From: an uncultured Oscillospiraceae bacterium
GTDB lineage: Bacteria; Bacillota; Clostridia; Oscillospirales; Oscillospiraceae
Reading direction: 5' to 3'
Assembly: GCA_934636305.1 (NCBI GenBank)
Contig: CAKUAM010000048.1
Location: forward strand, 1 to 14,970
Length of the DNA stretch: 14,970 bases
Shown here: positions 1 through 6,486 of the stretch, piece by piece
How the letters are laid out: every line of letters starts with the position of its first letter
Numbering within the stretch: position 1 is the first letter of the stretch
The notes under the pieces: model-generated
Database searches by the model: none
Told to the model about the DNA's origin: nothing
What the model saw: the letters and a program-made list of their open reading frames with translations, nothing else
Translations under genes and position numbers: made by a program

Positions 1-50
1 TCTTGGATCTTTCCCGCGCGGATCGACAGTCCAATGCGAATCCGTACTGC
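1..50 (-). repeat. Terminal direct repeat, copy 1 (variable core)
   Basis: This 50-base segment recurs at 14921-14970 in the same orientation. Bases 1-19 and 31-50 are identical to 14921-14939 and 14951-14970. The 11 bases between (20-30) differ at seven or more positions with no length change. Because the ends are not identical, a simple circular-contig overlap does not explain them. The arms are not usefully complementary to each other. It is most likely a dispersed repeat of this genome at which the contig or window was cut. Confidence 0.85.
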
Positions 51-52
51 AT
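1..52 (-). CDS. Possible short repeated peptide, 3' end cut by window edge
   Basis: Read on the minus strand from the ATG at 52-50, the repeat encodes MQYGFAL, then four residues DCRS, then ARERSK, and runs off the window. The copy at 14910-14970 encodes the same ends with GFQA in the middle and finishes ARERSKKTN before a stop. The variable DNA corresponds exactly to four codons. I see no ribosome binding site immediately upstream, so translation is unproven. It may simply be a repeat that happens to be open in this frame. Confidence 0.25.
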   Translation of the reverse strand, partial: MQYGFALDCRSARERSK

Positions 53-332
53 GACAAATTTCAGTTGAAGAACGGATTTACTGCAGAAATGAAATCGCAA
101 CTGCTGCCAAACTTGATACCGAAATGACGGGCGGCGCGTAGTGAGATACGGTGAGGTGTGTTGGGGCGATATGACTTATGTCCGGTTTGTTTGCTGCCTA
201 CATTCAGATGCAGGATGCACCAAACGTTCCCTAAGCCCCCTTTTCTCCCCCATCTTTTCCGGCAAGACGGAAAAGATAGGGCCGCCGGAGGCATGCAGGC
301 TGTCGATAAAACGTGCTGCCGTTTTGAAAAAA
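53..332. other. Gene-free stretch next to terminal repeat
   Basis: Reading frames here are short, and none has both a convincing ribosome binding site and a recognisable domain. The stretch probably includes sequence belonging to the terminal repeat unit (upstream of its minus-strand frame). It also holds the 3' region of the lipoprotein gene that ends at 333, with a hairpin at 248-281. Nothing else is recognised. Confidence 0.5.
248..281 (-). terminator. Hairpin downstream of the beta-helix lipoprotein gene
   Basis: Bases 252-261 (ATCTTTTCCG) pair perfectly with 268-277 around a 6-base loop. Beyond a mismatch, three more pairs form (248-250 with 279-281). It lies about 50 bases beyond the stop of the minus-strand gene, where a terminator is expected. 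No T-tract follows on the minus strand, so intrinsic termination is uncertain; it could be an mRNA 3'-end stabilising hairpin. Confidence 0.4.
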
Positions 333-1820
333 TCAGCGAAGCACTGTGCCGTCAGCCAGCGTAAGGGTGTAGCCATTCAAGTCAATGGTGCCGTTGTTTG
401 TCAGGCTGGTAATGGTGCAGTCGCCGGTCAGTGTCCAGGTGCAGCCGGATTCAATGGTCACAACGGCATTGTCAGAGACAGCCGTACCGCCCTCTGCATT
501 GTCCGTAATGTTGATGGTGCCGGTGAAGCTGCTGCCGTTTTTAAGTGTCAGATTCAGCGCGGAAATTGTATCAACGAGGATATTGCCGGAGAGCGCCTGC
601 TGTTCGCAAGTCATCTCCACCTGCGCCCCGTTGCTGCCGGCTGTGCCCCAGCCATGCGATGCAGAGTTGCCGCAGATGCGCATGAGATAGCCGGAAGCAT
701 CCTCATTTTTGAGCGTTACGCCGGAAAGCGTCAGGACGCAGTGCGTGTTTGTAATATAGAACAGATCGCCGTTCTTTCCGGTGAGCGAACCGCCCGTCAT
801 GGAGAATACAGACGTACCGACATCGGCGTCGCCGGACATGGACTGATAGATCATGACGGTGTGGACGTTTTCATCGGAGCTTGTGCCTTTGGTGCTGCTC
901 ATATTGCCGGAGACTGTGCAGTCCTCCAACGCGATGGAGTTTTTGCCCTCAATGACAAGCGCCTCGGAATTGTTGGCGGTGAGCGCCGCGTTTTTGACTG
1001 TGATGGCGGCTGTAGAATAGACCGCCGGGGAGTTATAGCCGTTTGAGGTATAGCTGCCGCTGTCTACGTTCACTGTGCCGCCGCCGCGATCGGAGCGGAT
1101 GGCCGCCGACGAATTGCCGGAGGTCGTAACGGTGAGATTTTTCGCGTTTGTCGTGCCGCCGCCGGTGGTCTGGATGCCGCCGGAGTTATCTGCGGTCGTT
1201 GTGATGGTGGAATCGGAGATATTGACGGTTGTGCCGCTGCCATAGCTGAACACGCCGTTGCCGTTTTGCGCGGAGGAAGTGACGGTTGCATTCTGGATCG
1301 TGACGGCTGCGCCGTTTGTGGCGAGCAGCGCCGCATTCATGCCGTAGAAGTCTCCGTCTTCTGTGTTGGACGTTGCGCCGGCACTTTTGCTGACGGTGAT
1401 GCCATCCAGCGTGACGGCTGCGCCGTCAATACGCAGGGCGTTTTCGTCGTCGCCGGTAGAGGCATAGCTTGTGCCGGCGATGGTGCCGTCCTCAGAGATC
1501 GTGTTGGCGCTCGTGCCTTGTGTCACCTCGCCGCTGCCGCCGAAGCTGCCGGGCTGACCGTTCGGCGCGCCGTCAGGGGGCGTACCGGGCTGGCTGCCGT
1601 CGGGCTTTTCGGGAGGGGTCTGCCCGTCTGCCATGGCGGGCGCTGCGCCATCGGGCTTCTCCGGCGGCGTTTGGGAGGAGGACTCTGCCTGTGCGGAGTC
1701 GGATTGTTCGGATTGTGTTGTCGTTTCTTCGTCCTGCGTATTTTCTGCTGCGGTCTGGCTGCAGGCTGCGAGACTCAGCAGCATCGCTGCTGCAAGCAGA
1801 ATAGAAATAAGCTTTTTCAT
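333..1820 (-). CDS. Pro-rich beta-helix surface lipoprotein
   Basis: This 495-residue protein has a type II signal peptide: MKKLIS, a hydrophobic core, then the lipobox LAAC with Cys20 as the likely lipidation site. An acidic and Ser/Thr-rich segment (about 21-49) is followed by a Pro/Gly/Asp linker (about 50-97) in which QTPPEKPDG occurs twice (50-58, 67-75). From about residue 100 to the end there are repeated short strands of the type AAVTLDGITVSK and GTTVNISDSTIT. These are typical of a right-handed parallel beta-helix, as in Clostridia proteins annotated as carbohydrate-binding-domain lipoproteins. No catalytic residues can be named. The ATG at 1820 was chosen over one 36 bases upstream because AAGGAGG lies about 10 bases before it and it starts the signal peptide. 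The gene diverges from the thi promoter. Likely anchored outside the membrane; ligand unknown. Confidence 0.85.
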   Translation of the reverse strand: MKKLISILLAAAMLLSLAACSQTAAENTQDEETTTQSEQSDSAQAESSSQTPPEKPDGAAPAMADGQTPPEKPDGSQPGTPPDGAPNGQPGSFGGSGEVTQGTSANTISEDGTIAGTSYASTGDDENALRIDGAAVTLDGITVSKSAGATSNTEDGDFYGMNAALLATNGAAVTIQNATVTSSAQNGNGVFSYGSGTTVNISDSTITTTADNSGGIQTTGGGTTNAKNLTVTTSGNSSAAIRSDRGGGTVNVDSGSYTSNGYNSPAVYSTAAITVKNAALTANNSEALVIEGKNSIALEDCTVSGNMSSTKGTSSDENVHTVMIYQSMSGDADVGTSVFSMTGGSLTGKNGDLFYITNTHCVLTLSGVTLKNEDASGYLMRICGNSASHGWGTAGSNGAQVEMTCEQQALSGNILVDTISALNLTLKNGSSFTGTINITDNAEGGTAVSDNAVVTIESGCTWTLTGDCTITSLTNNGTIDLNGYTLTLADGTVLR

Positions 1821-1927
1821 GGAAAACAGCCTCCTTTTTCTTTGCTGTGAGGACATGGTACTGCCGCATCCTAAAAATAACTTAAAGAGAATTGAAAAAA
1901 TGTGCTGCGCCGCGCACAGAAAAAGAC

Positions 1928-1956
1928 TTGCGAAGTGCGGAAAAGCGTTGTATAAT
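1928..1956 (+). promoter_or_regulatory. Sigma-A promoter of the thi operon
   Basis: A -35 box TTGCGA (1928-1933) and a perfect -10 box TATAAT (1951-1956) are separated by 17 bases. The expected transcription start is about 1963, just before the TPP riboswitch. No convincing divergent promoter for the minus-strand lipoprotein gene was found in 1821-1927. Confidence 0.85.
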
Positions 1957-1970
1957 AGCCACGATCAAAA

Positions 1971-2060
1971 ACAGGGGAGCTTGTACTGGCATGCTGAGAG
2001 GGAGTCCCGAGACTCCGACCCTTTACCTGATGCGGATAATGCCGCCGTAGGAAGTCACAG
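1971..2060 (+). promoter_or_regulatory. TPP riboswitch (THI element)
   Basis: The conserved TPP-aptamer blocks occur in order. They are GGGG near the 5' strand (1974-1977), GCTGAGA (1993-1999) and a variable stem GGAGTC/GACTCC (2001-2006 with 2011-2016). Then come ACCCTTTACCTGATG (2018-2032), GGATAATGCC, and CCGTAGGAAG near the 3' end. It lies between a sigma-A promoter and an intrinsic terminator, directly ahead of thiamine salvage genes, as expected for TPP feedback by premature termination. Bases 1971-1978 (ACAGGGGA) can also pair fully, with one G-U, with the terminator's 3' arm at 2095-2102, a plausible antiterminator (inference). Confidence 0.95.
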
Positions 2061-2073
2061 AATCTGATTTTTT

Positions 2074-2105
2074 ACAGGAGATGTCCGCCGGGCGTCTCCT
2101 GTTTT
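2074..2105 (+). terminator. Riboswitch-controlled intrinsic terminator
   Basis: A perfect stem ACAGGAGA (2074-2081) with TCTCCTGT (2095-2102) is followed by a short T-run (2102-2105). Its position 14 bases after the TPP aptamer marks it as the expression platform. TPP binding should favour this hairpin and stop transcription before thiW. Confidence 0.85.
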
Positions 2106-2109
2106 GTAT

Positions 2110-2330
2110 ACTCCAGGAAAGGAGGAACGGCAGCGCACCGAATGCGCCGGGCTGAGGGGGAGCGCCCTGGGTCTTGTAGATTGCAGCGATGGGAAGCCGT
2201 GTTCCGGCGTGAGAGGAAGCCAGTGAGCTTCGACCGAACTTCCGTACAGATTTCAGGGGAAATCTGTATCTATTTCCGGAAGCGACGCTGCGAGTCTGCC
2301 GTTTCCGATGTAAAAAGGAGTATCAGGAGT
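2110..2330 (+). ncRNA. Unclassified structured leader between terminator and thiW
   Basis: About 220 bases of leader remain after the terminator, far more than translation needs. They hold successive inverted repeats: GCGCA/TGCGC; CCGGGC with GCCCTGG; GCCG/CGGC; GAAGC with GCTTC near 2214-2232. A composite stem follows at 2239-2282, in which TACAGATTTC (2245-2254) pairs perfectly with GAAATCTGTA (2259-2268) and CTTCCG/CGGAAG closes the base. No T-tract follows the last hairpin. A frame in phase with thiW is open from 2142, but its product does not look like a membrane protein. I do not recognise the RNA family: it lacks a second CTGAGA/ACCTGAT pair for TPP and a B12 box. Confidence 0.45.
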
Positions 2331-2849
2331 ATGAAAAAAACAAATATCAAAAAGCTGGCGATGGCCGGCGTCTTCTGCGCGGTTGCAGTGGTTGGAAGCT
2401 TGTTTTCCTTCCCGGTATTCGGCAGCAAATGCGCGCCGGTCCAGCATATGGTCAACATTCTCTGCGCGGTGCTGCTGGGGCCCGGCTACGGCGTTGGCGT
2501 GGCGTTCGTGGCGTCGCTGATCCGGAATATTCTTGGTCTTGGCAGCCTGATGGCGTTCCCGGGCAGCATGTTCGGCGCACTGCTGTGCGGCCTGGTCTAT
2601 TGGAAGAGCCGCAATATCCTTGCCACGCTGATCGGCGAAGTGTTCGGCACGGCGGTGCTCGGCGGTCTGTGCGCCTATCCGGTTGCAATTTTCCTGATGG
2701 GGCAGAACGCGGCAGCAATTGCGTTCTATGCTTATATCATTCCGTTCCTCATTTCCACTGCCGCCGGTGCGCTTATCTCTGCGATTGTGCTCTATAGCCT
2801 GCAGAAGGCTGGTGCACTGCAGAAAATGCAGGCAGGACTGAGCAAGTAA
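2331..2849 (+). CDS. thiW: ThiW, thiazole-specific ECF transporter substrate-binding component
   Basis: This 172-residue integral membrane protein has about five or six hydrophobic segments and a short basic N-terminus (MKKTNIKK). ThiW proteins are predicted S-components of energy-coupling-factor transporters for the thiazole precursor (hydroxyethylthiazole). The segment FPVFGSKCAPVQHMVNILCA near residues 27-46 and the Gly-rich LGPGYGVGVAF after it fit the family, as does the length. The start at 2331 is preferred over an in-frame ATG at 2142 because AAGGAG and CAGGAG lie just upstream and the upstream extension is hydrophilic. It is first in the thi operon, 15 bases before thiM. The shared EcfA/EcfA'/EcfT module is not in this window and must be supplied from elsewhere. 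Confidence 0.92.
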   Translation: MKKTNIKKLAMAGVFCAVAVVGSLFSFPVFGSKCAPVQHMVNILCAVLLGPGYGVGVAFVASLIRNILGLGSLMAFPGSMFGALLCGLVYWKSRNILATLIGEVFGTAVLGGLCAYPVAIFLMGQNAAAIAFYAYIIPFLISTAAGALISAIVLYSLQKAGALQKMQAGLSK

Positions 2850-2864
2850 GAAAGGGACTCTGCC

Positions 2865-3686
2865 ATGTTTGAATCTGTTTTGGAGCAGGTGCACAGCCTT
2901 CGTCCGCTTGTGCACTGCATCACAAATTATGTGACAGCGAACGACTGCGCCAATCTTGTTCTCGCCTGCGGCGCGTCGCCGGTCATGGCAGACGAGGAAG
3001 GCGAGGTCGCTGAGATCACGGCGCGCAGCGCGGGGCTGTGCCTCAACCTTGGTACGCTGCAGCAGGCAAAGGTTCCCGCGCTGCTGCTTGCGGGAAAGAC
3101 TGCCAATGCATGCGGGATCCCGGCTGTGCTCGATCCGGTGGGGGCGGGCGCATCAACCCTTCGGACCCAGACGGCGCTGCGTCTGCTATGCGAGATCCGT
3201 TTCTCGGTTATCCGCGGGAACGCCTCAGAGCTGCGCGCGCTGGCGCTCGGCAGCCAGAATGCCGGCGGCGTGGATGCAGAGCTGTGTGACCGCGTGACAG
3301 AGCAGACGCTGCCGCAGGCCATCCGTTTTGCAAAGACCTTTGCGCAGAAAACAGGCGCTGTTATCGCTATGACCGGCGCAATCGATATTGTTGCAGATGC
3401 AGAGCGTGCGTTCTGCATCCGCAACGGCCATCCCATGATGGCGGCGGTGACGGGCAGCGGCTGTCAGCTCTCCGTGCTGACAGCGTCCTTTGTGGCGGCC
3501 AATCCGGAAAAGCCGCTGCTTGCAGCGGCAGCAGCGGTCTGTGCGATGGGGCTTGCCGGCCAGATTGCGCACACGCGCCTCGGGCCGCTCGATGGCAGCG
3601 CAACCTACCGCAATTTTATCATCGATGCAATATACAATCTCACGCCTGAGCAGCTGGAGGGAGGAGCAAACTATGAAATGCGATAA
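2865..3686 (+). CDS. thiM: Hydroxyethylthiazole kinase
   Basis: This enzyme phosphorylates 4-methyl-5-(2-hydroxyethyl)thiazole with ATP, salvaging the thiazole half of thiamine; it is cytoplasmic. The 273 residues match the usual ThiM length. Visible family motifs are HCITNYVT (17-24), ANDCAN (25-30), SPVMA, NLGTL (61-65), LDPVGAGAS (89-97), IRGNASE (116-122) and TGSGC (196-200), whose Cys is the usual catalytic-site residue of the ribokinase-like fold. The start follows AAAGGGACTCTGCC, a modest ribosome binding site. The 3' end overlaps thiE by 14 bases, indicating translational coupling. Its substrate is probably delivered by the adjacent ThiW. Confidence 0.97.
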   Translation: MFESVLEQVHSLRPLVHCITNYVTANDCANLVLACGASPVMADEEGEVAEITARSAGLCLNLGTLQQAKVPALLLAGKTANACGIPAVLDPVGAGASTLRTQTALRLLCEIRFSVIRGNASELRALALGSQNAGGVDAELCDRVTEQTLPQAIRFAKTFAQKTGAVIAMTGAIDIVADAERAFCIRNGHPMMAAVTGSGCQLSVLTASFVAANPEKPLLAAAAAVCAMGLAGQIAHTRLGPLDGSATYRNFIIDAIYNLTPEQLEGGANYEMR

Positions 3687-4314
3687 AAGCCGGATGCTTC
3701 TGTATGCCGTGACGGACCGGAGCTGGACCGGGCGGCAGAGCCTTTACGAGCAGGTCGAGTGCGCGCTGAGGGGCGGCGCAACATGCGTGCAGCTGCGGGA
3801 GAAGCAGCTCGATGCGGCGGCGCTTTTGAAGCAGGCGCAGGAGATTTCTGCGCTGTGCAGACGCTATGACGTGCCGTTTATCCTCAACGATAACGTGGAG
3901 CTGGCGCTTGCCTGCGGCGCGGACGGCGTGCACGTGGGGCAGGATGATATGGCGGCCGCGCTGGCGCGGCAGAAGCTGGGGCCGGGGAAGATCCTCGGCG
4001 TTTCGGCGCACACGGTACAGGAGGCGCTGGACGCGTTCCAGGCGGGCGCGGACTATCTGGGCTCCGGCGCGGTGTTCGGCACTGCGACCAAGACGAATGT
4101 GCGGCCCATGGCGCACCAGACGCTGCGGGAGATCTGCAGCGCGGTCCCCATTCCCGTTGTCGCCATCGGCGGCATTACGAAGGATAATCTCATGCAGCTG
4201 GCCGGGACCGGTGTGGACGGCGTGGCGCTTGTCCATGCGATCTTCGGCGCGGCGGATATCGAGGCGGAATGCCGTCAGCTGCGGGCACTGTCGGAGGCGA
4301 TGGTGCGCGCGTAG
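3673..4314 (+). CDS. thiE: Thiamine-phosphate synthase
   Basis: ThiE joins hydroxymethylpyrimidine diphosphate (from ThiD) to thiazole phosphate (from ThiM) to give thiamine phosphate and pyrophosphate. The 213-residue protein shows the TIM-barrel family motifs in order: YAVTD (11-15), VQLREK (39-44), ILNDN (70-74), DGVHVGQDD (84-92), GVSAHT (109-114), GAVFGTATKTN (132-142, the phosphate-binding TK region) and VAIGGI (163-168). The ATG at 3673 lies inside the end of thiM and has GGAGGGAGGAG upstream. A much longer open frame starting at 3490 is discounted because its extra N-terminus is a shadow of thiM. Followed by a 175-base structured gap before thiD. Confidence 0.97.
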   Translation: MKCDKSRMLLYAVTDRSWTGRQSLYEQVECALRGGATCVQLREKQLDAAALLKQAQEISALCRRYDVPFILNDNVELALACGADGVHVGQDDMAAALARQKLGPGKILGVSAHTVQEALDAFQAGADYLGSGAVFGTATKTNVRPMAHQTLREICSAVPIPVVAIGGITKDNLMQLAGTGVDGVALVHAIFGAADIEAECRQLRALSEAMVRA

Positions 4315-4335
4315 CGCAGTGGCAAACAATCGGAA

Positions 4336-4473
4336 GCCTGCGCCGGCCCAAGTAACCGCAGACGATTTAATCAGCGGTTACCCAATAGGCCGGACGCTTC
4401 AGGCGGCAGACCGGGGGCACCACTCTCTGTCGCTTTATAAAAATAGTGCTGAGCGCGCCGGGAATACCGGTGC
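4336..4473 (+). ncRNA. Structured intercistronic element between thiE and thiD
   Basis: The 175-base gap between thiE and thiD is unusually long for this otherwise tightly packed operon, and it folds strongly. A 69-base composite hairpin (4336-4404) stacks GCCTG/CAGGC, GCG/CGC, CCGGCC/GGCCGG and an 8-bp stem GTAACCGC/GCGGTTAC (4352-4359 with 4373-4380). A second stem, GCGGCAGA with TCTGTCGC, follows. A third, GCGCCGG/CCGGTGC (4455-4461 with 4467-4473, one G-U), sits just before thiD's AAAGGAG. No aptamer family is recognised. It could be an RNA processing or stability site, a translation regulator for thiD, or an inserted repeat. Confidence 0.5.
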
Positions 4474-4489
4474 GGAGAAAGGAGAACAC

Positions 4490-5296
4490 ATGAAAACAGC
4501 ATTATCAATCGCTGGCAGTGACTGCAGCGGAGGCGCCGGGATTCAGGCCGATCTGAAAACGATGACCATGAATGGTGTTTATGCGATGAGCGCGATTACT
4601 GCGCTGACCGCCCAGAACACCACCGGCGTAACTGGTATTATGGAAACCACACCAGAGTTTCTGCGGCAGCAGATTGACATGATCTTTACGGACATCCGCC
4701 CGGATGCGGTGAAGATCGGAATGGTTTCCAGCAGCAGCCTCATTGCGGTCATTGCCGATCGGCTGCGCGCATATCACGCGCAAAATATCGTTGTTGACCC
4801 TGTTATGGTCGCAACCTCGGGCGCACGGCTGATTGAGCCGGAGGCGGTTGAAACGCTCAAGCAGGAGCTTCTGCCGCTTGCGTGCGTGATTACGCCGAAC
4901 ATTCCGGAGGGGGAGATCCTGTCCGGTATGGAAATCAGTAGCGAGGACGACATGCAGAGGGCGGCCGCGGCCATTGCCGGGGCCTATGGCTGCGCCGTGC
5001 TTTTAAAGGGCGGGCACAGCGTGAACGACGCCAATGACCTTCTCTATGCAAACGGTGCGTATACCTGGTTCTATGGCAAACGCATTGACAACCCCAATAC
5101 CCATGGCACGGGCTGCACGCTTTCCTCGGCGATTGCGGCAAATTTAGCCAAGGGCTTTGATCTGGAAACAGCAATCCGCCGGGCAAAGGCATACATCTCC
5201 GGCGCGCTGGCGGCCATGCTGGATCTTGGCAAGGGGAGCGGGCCTATGAACCATGCGTTCTGCCTGCCCGCAGAGCAGAAAGAGGAGGTAAACTGA
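4490..5296 (+). CDS. thiD: Bifunctional hydroxymethylpyrimidine / HMP-phosphate kinase
   Basis: ThiD phosphorylates HMP twice, to HMP-P and then HMP-PP, the pyrimidine substrate of ThiE. The 268 residues fit the ribokinase-fold family. Visible motifs are AGSDCSGGAGIQAD (8-21), VKIGM (74-78), VVDPVM (101-106), ITPNIPEGE (134-142), LKGGH (172-176) and NTHGTGCT (203-210), with Cys209 in the anion-hole motif and the C-terminal GPMNH. The start at 4490 follows AAAGGAGAACAC. The frame is open far upstream through the end of thiE, but the motif-bearing protein begins here. The stop is one base before cytX. In a genome lacking thiC, as this operon does, the first kinase activity on imported HMP would be essential to thiamine salvage. 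Confidence 0.97.
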   Translation: MKTALSIAGSDCSGGAGIQADLKTMTMNGVYAMSAITALTAQNTTGVTGIMETTPEFLRQQIDMIFTDIRPDAVKIGMVSSSSLIAVIADRLRAYHAQNIVVDPVMVATSGARLIEPEAVETLKQELLPLACVITPNIPEGEILSGMEISSEDDMQRAAAAIAGAYGCAVLLKGGHSVNDANDLLYANGAYTWFYGKRIDNPNTHGTGCTLSSAIAANLAKGFDLETAIRRAKAYISGALAAMLDLGKGSGPMNHAFCLPAEQKEEVN

Positions 5297-5297
5297 A

Positions 5298-6476
5298 ATG
5301 CAGGAAAAACGTACATCTGTTTTTGAAAACGGACTGATCTGGTTCGGTGCGGCAGTTTCCATTGCGGAGATCCTGACCGGCACCTATTTTGCGCCGCTTG
5401 GCTTCACCAAGGGCTTGCTTGCCATTCTGGTCGGCCATGTCATCGGCTGCGCAATGCTGTTTTTTGCCGGCCTGATCGGAGGAAAGACGCGCAAAAGCGC
5501 TATGGAAACAACCAAAATGAGCTTTGGCAGCAAGGGCGGTCTGCTGTTCTCGGTGCTGAATATTGTGCAGCTTGTCGGCTGGACGGGCATTATGATCTAT
5601 GACGGCGCACTCGCTGCCAACGGCGTGCTTGGCCTGGGCAGCTGGGTCTGGTGCGTGCTCATTGGCGCGCTTATCATCGTGTGGATCCTTGTTGGAATCC
5701 AGAACCTTGGAAAGGTGAACACGGTTGCCATGGCGGCGCTGTTTTTGCTGACGATTGTTCTGAGCGTTGTCATTTTCCGCAGCGGCAGCGTGAGCGTGCT
5801 GTCTGACGAAACTATGAGCTTCGGCGCAGCTGTGGAGCTGTCGGTTGCGATGCCGCTTTCGTGGCTTCCGCTTATCAGCGACTACACCATGCAGGCGCAG
5901 AAGCCGGTCAAGGCGACGGCAGCCAGCGCGATTGTCTATGGTATTATCAGCTGCTGGATGTATCTGATTGGCATGGGCGCGGCCATCATTACGGGGGAGT
6001 CGGACATTGCGGCTATCCTGCTCAAGGCCGGACTTGGCATTGCGGGTCTGCTGATCATTGTGTTCTCTACGGTAACGACGACGTTCCTCGACGCATATTC
6101 GGCGGGGGTCTCCGCAGAGTCTGTTTCGTCCAAGCTGAGCGGCAAGTGGTTTGCCGTTGGCGTGACGGTTGTGGGTGTTGTGGGCGCAATTCTGCTGCCG
6201 ATGGATGATATCACGGACTTTTTGTACCTGATTGGTTCGGTCTTTGCGCCGATGATTGCCATTCAGATTGCAGATTTCTTTATTCTGAAGGCGGAGCCCT
6301 GCAAAAAGGCGGTCGGCGTCAAGAATCTGGTGATCTGGTTGATCGGATTTATTGCGTACCGGCTTCTGATGCAGGTAGATTTTGTGCTCGGCAACACGCT
6401 GCCGGACATGGTTCTGACGATTCTTGTTTGCCTTGCGGCCAGCCGAATCGGCGCAGGAAAGAAGCAGACTGTCTGA
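5298..6476 (+). CDS. cytX: CytX, putative hydroxymethylpyrimidine permease
   Basis: This 392-residue polytopic membrane protein of the nucleobase:cation symporter-1 (cytosine/purine permease) family has about 12 hydrophobic segments. The N-terminal FGAAVSIAEILTGTYFAPLG, the segment VQLVGWTGIMIYDGA and the SWLPLISDYT motif (residues about 189-198) are characteristic of CytX. CytX is predicted to import HMP because of its recurrent clustering with thi genes under TPP riboswitches. It starts one base after the thiD stop with AGAGGAGG upstream, so it is the last gene of the TPP-regulated operon. A MITE-like repeat begins 10 bases after its stop, and the terminator lies beyond that. The substrate is inferred from family and context. 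Confidence 0.93.
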   Translation: MQEKRTSVFENGLIWFGAAVSIAEILTGTYFAPLGFTKGLLAILVGHVIGCAMLFFAGLIGGKTRKSAMETTKMSFGSKGGLLFSVLNIVQLVGWTGIMIYDGALAANGVLGLGSWVWCVLIGALIIVWILVGIQNLGKVNTVAMAALFLLTIVLSVVIFRSGSVSVLSDETMSFGAAVELSVAMPLSWLPLISDYTMQAQKPVKATAASAIVYGIISCWMYLIGMGAAIITGESDIAAILLKAGLGIAGLLIIVFSTVTTTFLDAYSAGVSAESVSSKLSGKWFAVGVTVVGVVGAILLPMDDITDFLYLIGSVFAPMIAIQIADFFILKAEPCKKAVGVKNLVIWLIGFIAYRLLMQVDFVLGNTLPDMVLTILVCLAASRIGAGKKQTV

Positions 6477-6486
6477 AGTATCACTT

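Noticed and set aside
141..1046. 301-residue plus-strand frame over the beta-helix lipoprotein
   Set aside because: It is antisense to a gene with a lipobox, ribosome binding site and repeat structure. The frame stays open because of the repetitive GC-rich sequence.
2142..2330. N-terminal extension of ThiW from an upstream ATG
   Set aside because: The extension is hydrophilic, has no family similarity and lies in a hairpin-rich leader. Shine-Dalgarno sequences occur immediately before 2331.
2110..2330. Second TPP, cobalamin or T-box element in the thiW leader
   Set aside because: No CTGAGA/ACCTGAT pair, no B12 box and no GGTACCGCG-type T-box sequence. A weak resemblance to GAAGCCAG is not enough.
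6480..6486. ACTT before both MITE copies as a target-site duplication
   Set aside because: It appears only on the left side of each copy and not on the right, and the two copies are in opposite orientation, so it is probably chance.
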